From: Steroidobacter agaridevorans | Lineage (GTDB): Bacteria; Pseudomonadota; Gammaproteobacteria; Steroidobacterales; Steroidobacteraceae | DNA: 64,000 nucleotides | NCBI RefSeq assembly: GCF_009932555.1 | Contig: NZ_BLJO01000007.1 | Location: forward strand, 199,956-263,955 | Direction: 5' to 3' | Part shown: piece by piece, positions 1 to 8,461 of the stretch | Layout: every line of letters starts with the position of its first letter | How positions within the stretch are numbered: the first letter of the stretch is position 1 | Translations under genes and position numbers: made by a program | The notes under the pieces: generated by a model | Databases searched by the model: none | Told to the model about the DNA's origin: nothing | Seen by the model: only the letters and a program-made list of their open reading frames with translations

Positions 1-1068
1 CGAGTTCTGCCGTACCGGGATCTCAACGATGCCATCGACGGCGTGATCCTGGTCTTTGCCGATGTCACCAAGGTGCGGCAGGCGCAGGCCGATGTGGCGC
101 GCAACGAAGGGCTCGCGCGCCAGCGCAGCCGGGAAATCGAGACGCTGTACAAGACCGCACCGGTGGGCATGGCGATGGTAGATCGCAACCGTCGCTTCCT
201 GCGCGTCAATCAGCACTTCGCCGTTCTTGCCGAGCACAGCATGGACGTTCTCATCGGGCGCACTTTGGAAGATATGATCCCTGCGCTGGCCGAGCGAATG
301 GCGGCGCCGGTCGTCGAAGTGTTCGAACAGGCCAAGGCGGCGGTCAATATCGATGCGACCGTGCGCATCAATGGCGACGCCGCGCGCGATTTTCTGATCG
401 ATTTCTATCCGTACGAGGAAGATGGCCGCGTGGCCGCGGTGGGCGTCATCCTCAAAGATGTCACGGAGCTCAGGCGGCTGGAAAAAGAACTGCGCCGCTT
501 GATGGATGAGCTGCAGCACCGGGTGAAGAACACGCTGGCCACCGTCGCTTCCATCGTGAACCAGACGGTGGGTTCGAAGACCGAACGCACCGAGCTCGTG
601 GACACGCTCAAACGGCGCATCGGCGCCCTCGCCGCCACGCATAACCTGCTCACGCTGCAGGATTGGCGCGACGCTTCGCTGCGAGACATCCTCGATGCCG
701 AGCTCACCCCTTATGACCACAAGGGCCGCATCAGTCTGGACGGGCCCGGAGTGCGGCTGCCGCCCAAGCACGCGCTCAGCCTGACATTGACGCTGCATGA
801 GCTGACGACGAACGCCGCGAAGTACGGCGCGTTGGCTCACGAGGGCGGCAAGCTCGCGATCGATTGGATCGTCAGCGTCGACGCTGCCGGCCGCTGCCTC
901 ACGCTGCGCTGGGTGGAGACCGGCGTTCCGGGCCTCTCGCCCGAGAAAGTCAAAGAGAGCTTCGGTACCAAGCTCATCCGGAACGCCGTTTCGCACGACC
1001 TGCAGGGGACGTGCGACTACCGGCTCGCGCCAGGCGGGTTGAACTGCACATTCTCGATGCGATTCTAG
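1..1068 (+). CDS. Sensor histidine kinase, HWE family, 3' part of a CheB/CheR-PAS type protein (5' truncated by window)
   Basis: The frame is open from base 1, so the true start lies upstream. The first residues (RVLPYRDLND, then DGVILVFADVT) look like the end of the PAS-like linker found after CheB/CheR modules in hybrid chemotaxis-type kinases. A short coiled coil and a PAS domain follow (about 150-440 nt). The H-box is ELQHRVKNTLATVASI (about 510-560). The ATP-binding part has LHELTTNAAKYGAL and RWVETG; the N-box His and WxE are the hallmarks of HWE kinases, which autophosphorylate and pass phosphate to a response regulator. The next gene, 10 bp downstream, is such a regulator. The CheB/CheR part is inferred, since it is outside the window. 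Confidence 0.85.
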   Translation, partial: RVLPYRDLNDAIDGVILVFADVTKVRQAQADVARNEGLARQRSREIETLYKTAPVGMAMVDRNRRFLRVNQHFAVLAEHSMDVLIGRTLEDMIPALAERMAAPVVEVFEQAKAAVNIDATVRINGDAARDFLIDFYPYEEDGRVAAVGVILKDVTELRRLEKELRRLMDELQHRVKNTLATVASIVNQTVGSKTERTELVDTLKRRIGALAATHNLLTLQDWRDASLRDILDAELTPYDHKGRISLDGPGVRLPPKHALSLTLTLHELTTNAAKYGALAHEGGKLAIDWIVSVDAAGRCLTLRWVETGVPGLSPEKVKESFGTKLIRNAVSHDLQGTCDYRLAPGGLNCTFSMRF

Positions 1069-1078
1069 GGGTGAAAAC

Positions 1079-1450
1079 GTGCCAAGCCTCGATGGCGCCA
1101 GCGTGCTGCTGCTTGAAGATGAATTCGTGGTCGCGCTCGACGCCGAGCAGATGCTGCAAGAGCTTGGAGTGGTGCGAGTCGAGACCGCCGCCACCTTGAG
1201 CGAAGCCGAAGCACGCGCGCGCGCAGGACACTTCGACGTCGCCGTGCTCGATGTGAACATCAACGGCCAGATGAGCTTTGACTTGGCGGAATCACTGCGC
1301 GCCCGTGGCACGGCCGTCGTATTCGCAACCGGCTACGAACTCAAGGACCGCGCCCTCCCTAACATCGACAGCGCGCTTTGCGTGAGCAAACCCTATACCA
1401 GCGAGCGCTTGCGGCAGGCGCTTTGCGCCGCGTTAGCGGAGGCTAAATAG
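1079..1450 (+). CDS. Single-domain response regulator (receiver only)
   Basis: This is a 123-residue receiver domain with no output domain. It shows the acidic pocket in LLLEDEF, the phospho-acceptor Asp in VAVLDVNING, the switch Thr in FATGY and the conserved Lys in CVSKPY. It starts at a GTG only 10 bp after the kinase stop, so the two are almost certainly co-transcribed and form a pair. Stand-alone receivers beside HWE kinases usually act by protein-protein contact or as phosphate sinks (family knowledge). The partner is inferred from adjacency. Confidence 0.9.
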   Translation: MPSLDGASVLLLEDEFVVALDAEQMLQELGVVRVETAATLSEAEARARAGHFDVAVLDVNINGQMSFDLAESLRARGTAVVFATGYELKDRALPNIDSALCVSKPYTSERLRQALCAALAEAK

Positions 1451-1517
1451 CCCTGGTGACTCGGGGCTCCCGGTGCGGCACAATTGTCTGAGTTGTTCAC
1501 TGAGCCCTCATAGCCCG

Positions 1518-2942
1518 ATGACTTACCTCTCGCGCCGCCTGTTCCTGGGCGGAGCCACGGCTTTGGCCGCATACCCCATGCTTACGCAATCAGCAGCTTC
1601 TGCGTCTTCTGCCGCCGCCGAAAATCCGCTCGTGCGGCAACGGGCCGATGCTCAGATCTTCCGTCATGACGGCAGCTACTACATGGCGGCATCGGTCCCT
1701 GAGTATGACCGCGTGATCATTCGGCGCTCACCGACCCTGGCGGGCCTGGGTACCGCGGAGGAAACAGTCGTGTGGCGACGGCCGGCGAGCGGCCGCATGG
1801 CAGGTTATATCTGGGCGCCCGAGCTGCACCTCCTCGACGGTCGCTGGCACATCTATTTCGCGGCCGGCGATGGTGACGACAAGTTTCGCATTCGAACTTA
1901 CGTGTTGCGTGCTGCCGGCTCCGATCCTGTTACGTCGAAGTGGGAGTTGCTGGGAAAGCTCGAAACGCCGTGGGACACGTTCACGCTGGACTCGACGATA
2001 TTCGAGCACCGCGGCGTGCGCTACATCAGCTGGGCGCAACACGAGCCAGGATTCGAGAACAACACGAACGTTTATCTCGCGCCGCTCGCCACACCCACTA
2101 CGCTCGCAAAGGCGCCAGCGCGGCTGACCGCGCCGACGCTCGAATGGGAGATTCAAGGCTTCAAGGTCAATGAAGGCCCAGCGTTTCTAGCGCGCCATGG
2201 ACGACTGTTCATGACCTACTCCGCGAGCGCGACCGACGATCGTTACTGCCTGGGCCTGCTCACTGCGGCCGACGACGCAGACATCATGAATCCCGCCGCG
2301 TGGACCAAAGCGCCGCAGCCCGTGTTCGTCAGCTCCCCGGCCACCAGCGTATATGGCCCCGGGCACAACAGTTTCACCGTCGATGAGCAAGGTCATGACC
2401 TGCTCGTCTATCACGGGCGCGATTACCAAAAGATCGTCGGCGATCCGCTGTTCGATCCGAATCGTCACACCCGGATTCAGCGGCTCTATTTCCGCGCGGA
2501 CGGCACGCCGGACTTCGGCATTCCGGTCGGCAATGGAGCGTTGCCTAATCGCTGGTCGCCCCGCGACAGCCCCAACCAGTTCGTCCGCGTCAGCGGCAAA
2601 CGCGTCACCGTCGGCGCCGGCCCGGTCGCCACCACTCAGTTCCGGCAGGTCCCCAGCCGCTTGGATCCCAAACAAATATCGCTCGTGCCCATCGAGTCAC
2701 CTACGAGCAAACTCGTCGTCGGCAGCGATTCAACCGTGACTGTGGCGCGCGACGATGGCAGCACCGCGTTCGCCCAGCGCAGCAGCTTCATCAAGCAGCG
2801 AGGGCTCGCCGATGCGAAAGGCGTTAGCTTCGCCTCCTCTGCTTCGCCAGCGAGCTACTTACGGAACAACAACGGCGCGTTGCGTCTTGGCGGCGTGAAT
2901 TCGGCAGCGGATCGAGCGTCAGCGACTTTCATTGCGAGCTGA
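1518..2942 (+). CDS. Tat-exported glycoside hydrolase family 43 protein with C-terminal AbfB-like domain
   Basis: Start chosen at ATG 1518 because it opens directly on a twin-arginine signal (SRRLFLGG, residues 5-12); an in-frame GTG 45 bp upstream would add a non-signal extension. The mature protein begins a five-bladed GH43 propeller. The likely base is Asp44 (ADAQIF), the pKa modulator Asp158 (FTLDSTIF) and the acid Glu219 (VNEGPAF). The C-terminal ~120 residues, ending SYLRNNNGALRL and ASATF, resemble a CBM42/AbfB arabinose-binding trefoil. It probably removes arabinofuranose or xylose from plant hemicellulose or pectin. The exact substrate cannot be read from sequence. Confidence 0.82.
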   Translation: MTYLSRRLFLGGATALAAYPMLTQSAASASSAAAENPLVRQRADAQIFRHDGSYYMAASVPEYDRVIIRRSPTLAGLGTAEETVVWRRPASGRMAGYIWAPELHLLDGRWHIYFAAGDGDDKFRIRTYVLRAAGSDPVTSKWELLGKLETPWDTFTLDSTIFEHRGVRYISWAQHEPGFENNTNVYLAPLATPTTLAKAPARLTAPTLEWEIQGFKVNEGPAFLARHGRLFMTYSASATDDRYCLGLLTAADDADIMNPAAWTKAPQPVFVSSPATSVYGPGHNSFTVDEQGHDLLVYHGRDYQKIVGDPLFDPNRHTRIQRLYFRADGTPDFGIPVGNGALPNRWSPRDSPNQFVRVSGKRVTVGAGPVATTQFRQVPSRLDPKQISLVPIESPTSKLVVGSDSTVTVARDDGSTAFAQRSSFIKQRGLADAKGVSFASSASPASYLRNNNGALRLGGVNSAADRASATFIAS

Positions 2943-2960
2943 AACATTAGCTGAGCCAGC

Positions 2961-3159
2961 TCATGTCTCCTGCAACTGATCGAAACTCCGCGCGAGAAAT
3001 TCGATGAGCGCGCGAACCGAGGGGAGCAGCCCCCGGCGCGATGGAAACACTGCGTGCACGATGCCGGGCTTCGATGTCCACTCGGGGATGAGCTTGATCA
3101 GACGACGGTCACGCAGTTCGTCCTCCACGATCATCATGACGCCGTCGATGTGAATAGCC
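2961..3159 (-). pseudogene. C-terminal remnant of a LysR-family regulator
   Basis: The minus strand from about 3159 down to a TGA at 2961-2963 reads as the last ~65 residues of a LysR effector-binding domain. Key stretches are ELRDRRLIKLIPEW, VHAVFPSRRGLLPSVRAL and IEFLARSFDQ, matching the family pattern eL..grLv.llP.w...avyPsrr.lsp.vRafidfL. No helix-turn-helix or N-terminal part follows. The homology stops at a GC hairpin (3159-3184), beyond which the DNA becomes AT-rich. I read it as the decayed tail of a deleted gene. Confidence 0.8.
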
Positions 3160-3184
3160 GGCCGCCGCCTTCAAGCGGCGGCCG
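3159..3184. repeat. GC-rich inverted repeat bordering the LysR remnant
   Basis: A perfect 10-bp stem (3159-3168 with 3175-3184) encloses a 6-base loop. It marks the boundary between the LysR remnant and the AT-rich chitinase upstream region. It could be a REP-like element or a deletion scar; there is no T-run that would make it an obvious terminator. Confidence 0.55.
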
Positions 3185-3229
3185 TGGTTGCGAGCAGACG
3201 CTACTGAGCATGTAATTGGTACTCACGAT

Positions 3230-3247
3230 AATACCTTTACAATACCA
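3230..3247 (-). promoter_or_regulatory. NagQ-like box (minus strand)
   Basis: On the minus strand the sequence is TGGTATT-GTAA-AGGTATT: two copies of TGGTATT, one exact and one with a single change, 4 bp apart. This is the pattern I recall for NagQ, the GntR-family repressor of N-acetylglucosamine genes in Xanthomonas. It lies 220 bp before the chitinase start in an AT-rich stretch. Another TGGTACT half-site is at 3217-3223. Confidence 0.6.
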
Positions 3248-3354
3248 ATAATTCCGCCGCCAGAGGTTCGGATCCTCATCTAATTATCCGTTTTTATTAC
3301 GGTTTCTCGTCTACCACGAGAGGCGCACGCCGGCACTTGCCTTTCGTTTTTCAT

Positions 3355-3372
3355 TGGTACTATATTGGACTT
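3355..3372 (+). promoter_or_regulatory. NagQ-like box (plus strand), chitinase promoter
   Basis: The sequence is TGGTACT-ATAT-TGGACTT: two imperfect TGGTATT copies (6/7 and 5/7) with the 4-bp spacing of NagQ boxes. It lies 95 bp upstream of the chitinase start, where an operator controlling initiation would be expected. The rest of 3184-3467 shows AT-rich promoter-like DNA and no gene. Confidence 0.55.
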
Positions 3373-3467
3373 ACGTGGTACCACCGTGTCTCATCGGCCA
3401 TGCCACGCGCGAAAGGAATCGATCAGGAAGGAGCTCAGCTCTCCCAACCATCACGGAGGAATTCGCA

Positions 3468-5255
3468 GTGACCGCATCAATTGCACGCGTCCCATTGGCC
3501 CTCGTCGCGATGTTTCTATGGCTGTTGTCTACATCGCTCGCGATGGCGCAAGCACAGCCGTGTCCCTATCCCGCGTGGAGCAGCAGCTCCATATATACAA
3601 ACGGCAACCGCGTCACGTATCAAAGCGCGGCGTACGAAGCGAAATGGTGGACACAGAACGAAATTCCCACGCAGTCCGGCGAATGGGGAGTGTGGCGCAA
3701 GCTGCATGATTGCAGCACCGGCGCGAATCAGCCGCCGACCGCCAATGCCGGAGCGGATCGCAATGTCACTCCCGGCTCGGCCACGACACTGGCGGGCTCC
3801 GGAACGGATGTCGACGGCTCCATCGCCAGTTATCTCTGGACACAAACAGCGGGACCCGGCGTCACCCTGAATGGCGCAAGCACCGCAACGGCAAGTTTCA
3901 CCGCGCCGTCCTCGAACACGACCTTGACGTTCCGCCTCAGGGTCACGGACAACCAAGGCGCGACCGCGACCGATGACGTCACGATCACCGTCACGCAGAA
4001 CCCCGGGGGTGGCGGCAAGCAGGTCGGCGCCTACTTCACCCAGTGGGGCATCTATCAGCGCAACTATCATGTGAAGAACATCGATACTTCCGGCGCGGCA
4101 TCGCGGCTCACGTTCATCAACTACGCGTTCGGCAACGTCTATAACGACGGACGCTGCGGCATCGTCACCCGGGCAGAAACCGGCACCGGCGATGGCGGCG
4201 ATGGTTATGCCGATTATCAGAAGTCTTACGACGCAGCGGGTTCGGTGGACGGTGTCGGCGATATCTGGAGTCAGCCGCTGAAAGGCAACTTCAATCAGTT
4301 GAAGAAACTCAAGGCGCGTCACCCGCAGATCAAGACGTTCATCTCGCTCGGCGGCTGGACGTGGTCGAAGAACTTCAGCCGCTTCTCACAAACAGACGCG
4401 GCACGCCAGACCCTGGTCGCCTCCTGCATCGATATCTATCTCAAAGGCAATCTGCCGGTCGCGGACGGCGCGGGCGGCCCGGCCGCGGGCGTGGGCGTAT
4501 TCGACGGCATCGATATCGACTGGGAATTCCCGGGCGGTGGCGGCATGCCGTACAACACCGTGAGCCCGGCGGACAAAACCAACTTCACGCTGCTGCTCGG
4601 CGAATTCCGTCGTCAGCTCACTCAGCTGACCGCGCAGACCGGCCGTCAGTACTACCTGACGGTGGCGATCGGCGCCGGCGCGGACAAGATCGACAACACG
4701 GAGCCCGCGGCGTACTCGCAGCATCTGGATTGGATCAATGTGATGAGCTACGACTATCACGGCGGGTTCGAGCCGCAGGGTCCGACGAATTTCCAGTCGA
4801 ATCTGCACATGGATCCCAACAATCCCGCCACGGGCGTGGCGAAGACCTATGCCACGGAGACCGCCGTGAACAAGTTGCTGGGTGCTGGCGTGCCGGCGAG
4901 CAAGCTGGTGATCGGCATTCCATTTTATGGCCGCGGCTGGACCGGCGTCGCCAATGGCGGCACGAACGGCCTGTATCAACCCGCCAGCGGGCCCGCGTTT
5001 GGCACGTATGAACAAGGCATCGAAGATTACAAAGTGCTCGCGCCGCGCAATGCGCCGAAGTTCTATCACCCGGTGACCAAGCAGCTGTGGACCTACAACG
5101 GCACCGAGTTCTGGAGCTTCGACGATGCAACGGTGATCGCGACCAAAGCCGCGTACGTCAATAATCTGGGACTGGGCGGTTTGTTCTCGTGGTCGCTGGA
5201 TGGCGACGATGCCAACGCGACGTTAGTGAAGGAGACCGCGAAGGTTCGGCAGTGA
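3468..5255 (+). CDS. Secreted chitinase: CBM5/12 - PKD - GH18
   Basis: Start chosen at GTG 3468 because a strong Shine-Dalgarno (ACGGAGGA, 3453-3460) precedes it and a signal peptide ending AMAQAQ follows. The longer open frame begins inside the putative NagQ box. Domains of the 595-residue product: ChtBD3-type chitin-binding module (about 33-80, with WWTQNEIP and GEWGVW), a PKD domain (about 88-178) and a GH18 barrel (about 184-595). The active-site motif is FDGIDIDWE with catalytic Glu353; MSYDYHGG is also present. It hydrolyses chitin outside the cell. A strong hairpin follows the gene. Confidence 0.95.
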   Translation: MTASIARVPLALVAMFLWLLSTSLAMAQAQPCPYPAWSSSSIYTNGNRVTYQSAAYEAKWWTQNEIPTQSGEWGVWRKLHDCSTGANQPPTANAGADRNVTPGSATTLAGSGTDVDGSIASYLWTQTAGPGVTLNGASTATASFTAPSSNTTLTFRLRVTDNQGATATDDVTITVTQNPGGGGKQVGAYFTQWGIYQRNYHVKNIDTSGAASRLTFINYAFGNVYNDGRCGIVTRAETGTGDGGDGYADYQKSYDAAGSVDGVGDIWSQPLKGNFNQLKKLKARHPQIKTFISLGGWTWSKNFSRFSQTDAARQTLVASCIDIYLKGNLPVADGAGGPAAGVGVFDGIDIDWEFPGGGGMPYNTVSPADKTNFTLLLGEFRRQLTQLTAQTGRQYYLTVAIGAGADKIDNTEPAAYSQHLDWINVMSYDYHGGFEPQGPTNFQSNLHMDPNNPATGVAKTYATETAVNKLLGAGVPASKLVIGIPFYGRGWTGVANGGTNGLYQPASGPAFGTYEQGIEDYKVLAPRNAPKFYHPVTKQLWTYNGTEFWSFDDATVIATKAAYVNNLGLGGLFSWSLDGDDANATLVKETAKVRQ

Positions 5256-5274
5256 CGAACGACTGAATCGACTC

Positions 5275-5316
5275 CCACAGGCGGCGTCGATCTTCATCGA
5301 TCGATGCCGCCTGTGG
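5275..5316. terminator. Bidirectional terminator-like hairpin between convergent genes
   Basis: A 17-bp stem (5275-5291 with 5300-5316, one G-T wobble) encloses an 8-base loop. It lies in the 69-bp gap between the chitinase stop and the convergent AprA-like gene's stop. There is no long T-run on either side, so efficiency is uncertain. Confidence 0.7.
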
Positions 5317-5324
5317 CACGAAGT

Positions 5325-6701
5325 TCAGCACGCCGGCGTTTCATTCTCGTCGCTTCCCACAAGGCACACGGTCGTCGTCGTGGAGAAGACAGGGCTGCCT
5401 GGGTCACGGAAAGCCGTTTCGGCGAACACTGCGCGGTAGCCCTTTTCTCCGCGCTGTGTCGAACAAACATAGCCGTCACGAGTCTTTTCGCACGGGTGCG
5501 ATGACCAATGGGCGTCGCGGAAATCTCGCGTGGAGCTGCGTGCACTCCACACGATAACGCGTCGTGGCGGCCGCTCCGGTCTCACGGTGACGATCAGGTT
5601 TCGATCTCTTACTGCGATCGACCAGGCGGTACGAGGCAATGGCTTGCCCGCCGCGGCGTAGCGATGGACCGCGCTCAGGCCGCCGATGACGCGATCGACG
5701 TCCCGCAAGCCGTGGCCTTGATTGGGCACATACAGCACATTCTTGGGGTCCTGCAGCTCCGGCCAGTAGAACTTCAGCGCGTCGAGCGGCCAATAGCGAT
5801 CGTTCGTGCTGAGCAGGATCAACTTGGGCAAGGTCAGCTGCTCGCGATAGCTGAAGGGATCGACGATCGACAGCAGCAGGCTGCCGCGTTCCGTCTCGAG
5901 CCGCCGCGGCAAATCGAGCGACGAATAGTCGCTGATCTGTTCGGAAAGGTCGCCCCAGGTTGCGCGCTGATATTCCATCTGCGCACGCATGTTCAGCACG
6001 TCGATCACCATCGGTGCGACAGCCATCACGCGCCCATCGACAGCCGCCGTCAGCCACGCTGTCCAGCCGCGTTTGGAGGCGCCCGCCACGGTGAACGAGT
6101 CGAGCGTCGCGCCCCACCGCTCTTGCGCGATCGATTGCACCGCGTCCATCGCACGAGTGGCGCTCTTCACCATCGGCAGCAGCAAGGGCCAATCGCTTTC
6201 GCCGGTGCGTAGATACTGATCGAACGTGTAGGCGATCAATGCATCTTCTTTGCGATCGAAGAGCGGCTGAAACGGCACCTGCCGCAACACCGCCACCGGC
6301 GCCTGGATCGATTCGGCAAGGCGGGCGAACAACGCCGCTTCGCGCGGCAACTGTGTTTCCTTGCGTTCGCCTTCGTACTCCGGTTTCCAACGCCCGCCAT
6401 GAATGAACAGCAGCGCGTGCCTGGCGTCGCCGTTCATGTTCGCTGGACGCAACACGAAGAGCTGATGTTTCCAGGGAATACCCCGCCAGGTTTGCGAGGT
6501 CAGCAAATACTCGACGTATTCCGCGCTGCCGATCCGACCCGATTTGACTTCCCGACGCGAGAAACTCTCATCGGGACGCGCGACATAGTCCATCAGCTCG
6601 CCGGGCGTGGCGCGCTCGCTCGACCTCGTCGGCGCAAACGCGGCGCAGGCCAGCACCGTGATGAGTAGGAAATCGCGAAGCAAAATCCTGAACTGGGCCA
6701 T
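5325..6701 (-). CDS. PhoPQ-activated pathogenicity-related protein family (AprA/PqaA-like), secreted alpha/beta hydrolase
   Basis: Start chosen at ATG 6701 because the product then opens with a signal-type helix (FLLITVLACAAFAP); a longer frame to 6809 gives no signal. The 458-residue protein matches the PhoPQ-related family: SWPLL-type region, GASKRGWTAWL with nucleophile Ser209, a later Asp in LLSTNDRYW and a His in PNQGHGLRD complete a plausible catalytic triad. The family is named for a Salmonella PhoPQ target; its substrate is not established. The final ~90 residues form a beta-rich tail. It converges on the chitinase gene. Confidence 0.85.
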   Translation of the reverse strand: MAQFRILLRDFLLITVLACAAFAPTRSSERATPGELMDYVARPDESFSRREVKSGRIGSAEYVEYLLTSQTWRGIPWKHQLFVLRPANMNGDARHALLFIHGGRWKPEYEGERKETQLPREAALFARLAESIQAPVAVLRQVPFQPLFDRKEDALIAYTFDQYLRTGESDWPLLLPMVKSATRAMDAVQSIAQERWGATLDSFTVAGASKRGWTAWLTAAVDGRVMAVAPMVIDVLNMRAQMEYQRATWGDLSEQISDYSSLDLPRRLETERGSLLLSIVDPFSYREQLTLPKLILLSTNDRYWPLDALKFYWPELQDPKNVLYVPNQGHGLRDVDRVIGGLSAVHRYAAAGKPLPRTAWSIAVRDRNLIVTVRPERPPRRVIVWSARSSTRDFRDAHWSSHPCEKTRDGYVCSTQRGEKGYRAVFAETAFRDPGSPVFSTTTTVCLVGSDENETPAC

Positions 6702-6850
6702 GGCTCGGCAAGTTCGGTTGTGCGGATAGGCGAACTCGATCGTATCCCCGGCAAGCGTGGACGACCAGCGCGGGATGGGGGCAGTTGGAACTACTACAGT
6801 GACCGCCACGTTGCTCCGATACCGGCGGCGGACTCATCCGTGGAGTTGTC

Positions 6851-7252
6851 ATGACCTCCTTTACGCGTGGCGCACTTGTTCGCGGGCTCGCAGTTGCATT
6901 GGCGACCGGGTTCGCGATGCCGACCCTTGCCGCCGAAGTTGCACCGGCCGCGTTCAACAACCACTGCAGAACGTGCCATTCCGTGAAGGAAGGCGACAAT
7001 CGACTCGGGCCGTCGCTGCACAACATCCATGGCGCCAAGGCCGGATCGTCCGCCGGCTTCGCCGCCTATTCGCAAGGCATGAAAAGCTCCGGCGTGGTCT
7101 GGGACGACGCGACGCTCGACAAGTTCATCGAGAATCCGGACCAGGTCATCCCGAACAACAACATGAAACCCTACAAGGGCATCGGCGATGCCGCCGTGCG
7201 CAAGCAGATCGTCGATTTCCTGAGGAGCTCCAGCAAGCCTGCGGATGGCTGA
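6851..7252 (+). CDS. Class I cytochrome c (cytochrome c2-like), periplasmic
   Basis: The 133-residue product has a signal peptide ending near TLAAE. It has one haem site, CRTCH (Cys39, Cys42, His43), and a distal ligand Met105 in NNNMKPY, with GPSLHNIHG between, as in small soluble c2-type electron carriers. It would shuttle electrons in the periplasm. A GGAG lies 5 bp before the ATG. It stands alone, divergent from the AprA-like gene. It could serve a periplasmic dehydrogenase, but nothing here names the partner. Confidence 0.92.
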   Translation: MTSFTRGALVRGLAVALATGFAMPTLAAEVAPAAFNNHCRTCHSVKEGDNRLGPSLHNIHGAKAGSSAGFAAYSQGMKSSGVVWDDATLDKFIENPDQVIPNNNMKPYKGIGDAAVRKQIVDFLRSSSKPADG

Positions 7253-7318
7253 CCACCCCGGAGTATTGCCGAGTGATATAAGATTCTCCCGATTCGACGA
7301 CGGGATTCTCTTTCGATC

Positions 7319-8461
7319 ATGACATTCTCCGAGCTGCAGCTGGCGCCCGAGCTGATCGCCGCGCTGGAAAAGCAGCAGATCAGCCACCCTACTCCCATCC
7401 AGAGCGCGGCGCTGCCGGCCTTGTTGGCCGGCCGCGATGCGTATCTGCACGCCGAAACCGGCACCGGCAAGACGCTCGCCTATTTGCTGCCCATCTTCGG
7501 CCGTCTCGACACCGCGCAAGCGGCCACGCAAACAGTGATCGTCGCGCCGACGCACGAGCTGGCGCTGCAGATCCATCGTCAGTGCTGCGACCTGGCGCAA
7601 AATGCCGGCTGGCCAGTGCGTTCGCTGCTGCTGATCGGCGGCACCTCCACCGAGCGGCAGATCGACAAGTTGAAAAAGAAGCCGCACGTCGTGGTCGGTT
7701 CACCGGGCCGGATCGCGGAGCTGATCGCCAAGGGCAAGCTCAAGGCGCAGTTCGTTCGCAGCGTCGTCATCGATGAGGCGGACCGACTGCTGAGCGACGA
7801 GAGCACGGTCGCCGTTCGCGCCATCATCCAGGCCGCGCCGCGCACCCGGCAGCTGATATTTGCGTCAGCAACGCTGGAGCGCGAGAGCATGGCGATCGCC
7901 AAAGAGTGGGCGCCGGAGCTGCTCATGCTTCAGGCAGGCGCCGCGGCGGTCAACGAAAACATCGAGCATCTCTATTTGATCTGCGAGGACGAGCGCGACA
8001 AGCCGGACCAGCTGCGTAAGCTTTTGCACGCACTCGCGCCGGAACGCGCCATCGTTTTCGTCCACCGCAACGATGTAGCGGAGCGGATCGCGCTCAAGCT
8101 GGCGCACCATAAAATCCCTGCCGCCGATCTGAACGCGGCGCTTCACAAGGAGGATCGAAAGCGCGCGATGGATGGATTTCGCAGCGGCAAGATTCGAGTG
8201 CTAATTACCTCGGACATCGCCGCACGCGGCCTGGATATCAAAGGCGTTACGCACGTTTTCAACTTCGACGTGCCCACGTTGAGCCAGGCGTATCTGCATC
8301 GCGTGGGCCGCACCGGTCGCGCAGGCGTCAGCGGGCTCGCGGTTACACTGATGACTGAAATCGAAGCGAGGCTGGTTCGCCGTTATCAGGAAGAACTCGG
8401 CATCGACATGCAACGCGTGCGCACGCGTGAAGGCAAGGTGCTGAGTGTCGAGCGGCCCTAG
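7319..8461 (+). CDS. DEAD-box ATP-dependent RNA helicase
   Basis: This 380-residue product is a minimal two-RecA-domain helicase with almost no C-terminal tail. Visible motifs are the Q motif (FSELQLAPELI, HPTPIQ), Walker A AETGTGKT (45-52), DEAD at 152-155, SAT at 183-185, and motifs V/VI ITSDIAARGLDI and HRVGRTGRAG. It unwinds short RNA duplexes; a role in ribosome assembly or RNA decay is typical of the family but not readable here. It converges with a second DEAD-box gene, and their TAG stops share the palindrome CTAG at 8458-8461. Confidence 0.95.
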   Translation: MTFSELQLAPELIAALEKQQISHPTPIQSAALPALLAGRDAYLHAETGTGKTLAYLLPIFGRLDTAQAATQTVIVAPTHELALQIHRQCCDLAQNAGWPVRSLLLIGGTSTERQIDKLKKKPHVVVGSPGRIAELIAKGKLKAQFVRSVVIDEADRLLSDESTVAVRAIIQAAPRTRQLIFASATLERESMAIAKEWAPELLMLQAGAAAVNENIEHLYLICEDERDKPDQLRKLLHALAPERAIVFVHRNDVAERIALKLAHHKIPAADLNAALHKEDRKRAMDGFRSGKIRVLITSDIAARGLDIKGVTHVFNFDVPTLSQAYLHRVGRTGRAGVSGLAVTLMTEIEARLVRRYQEELGIDMQRVRTREGKVLSVERP

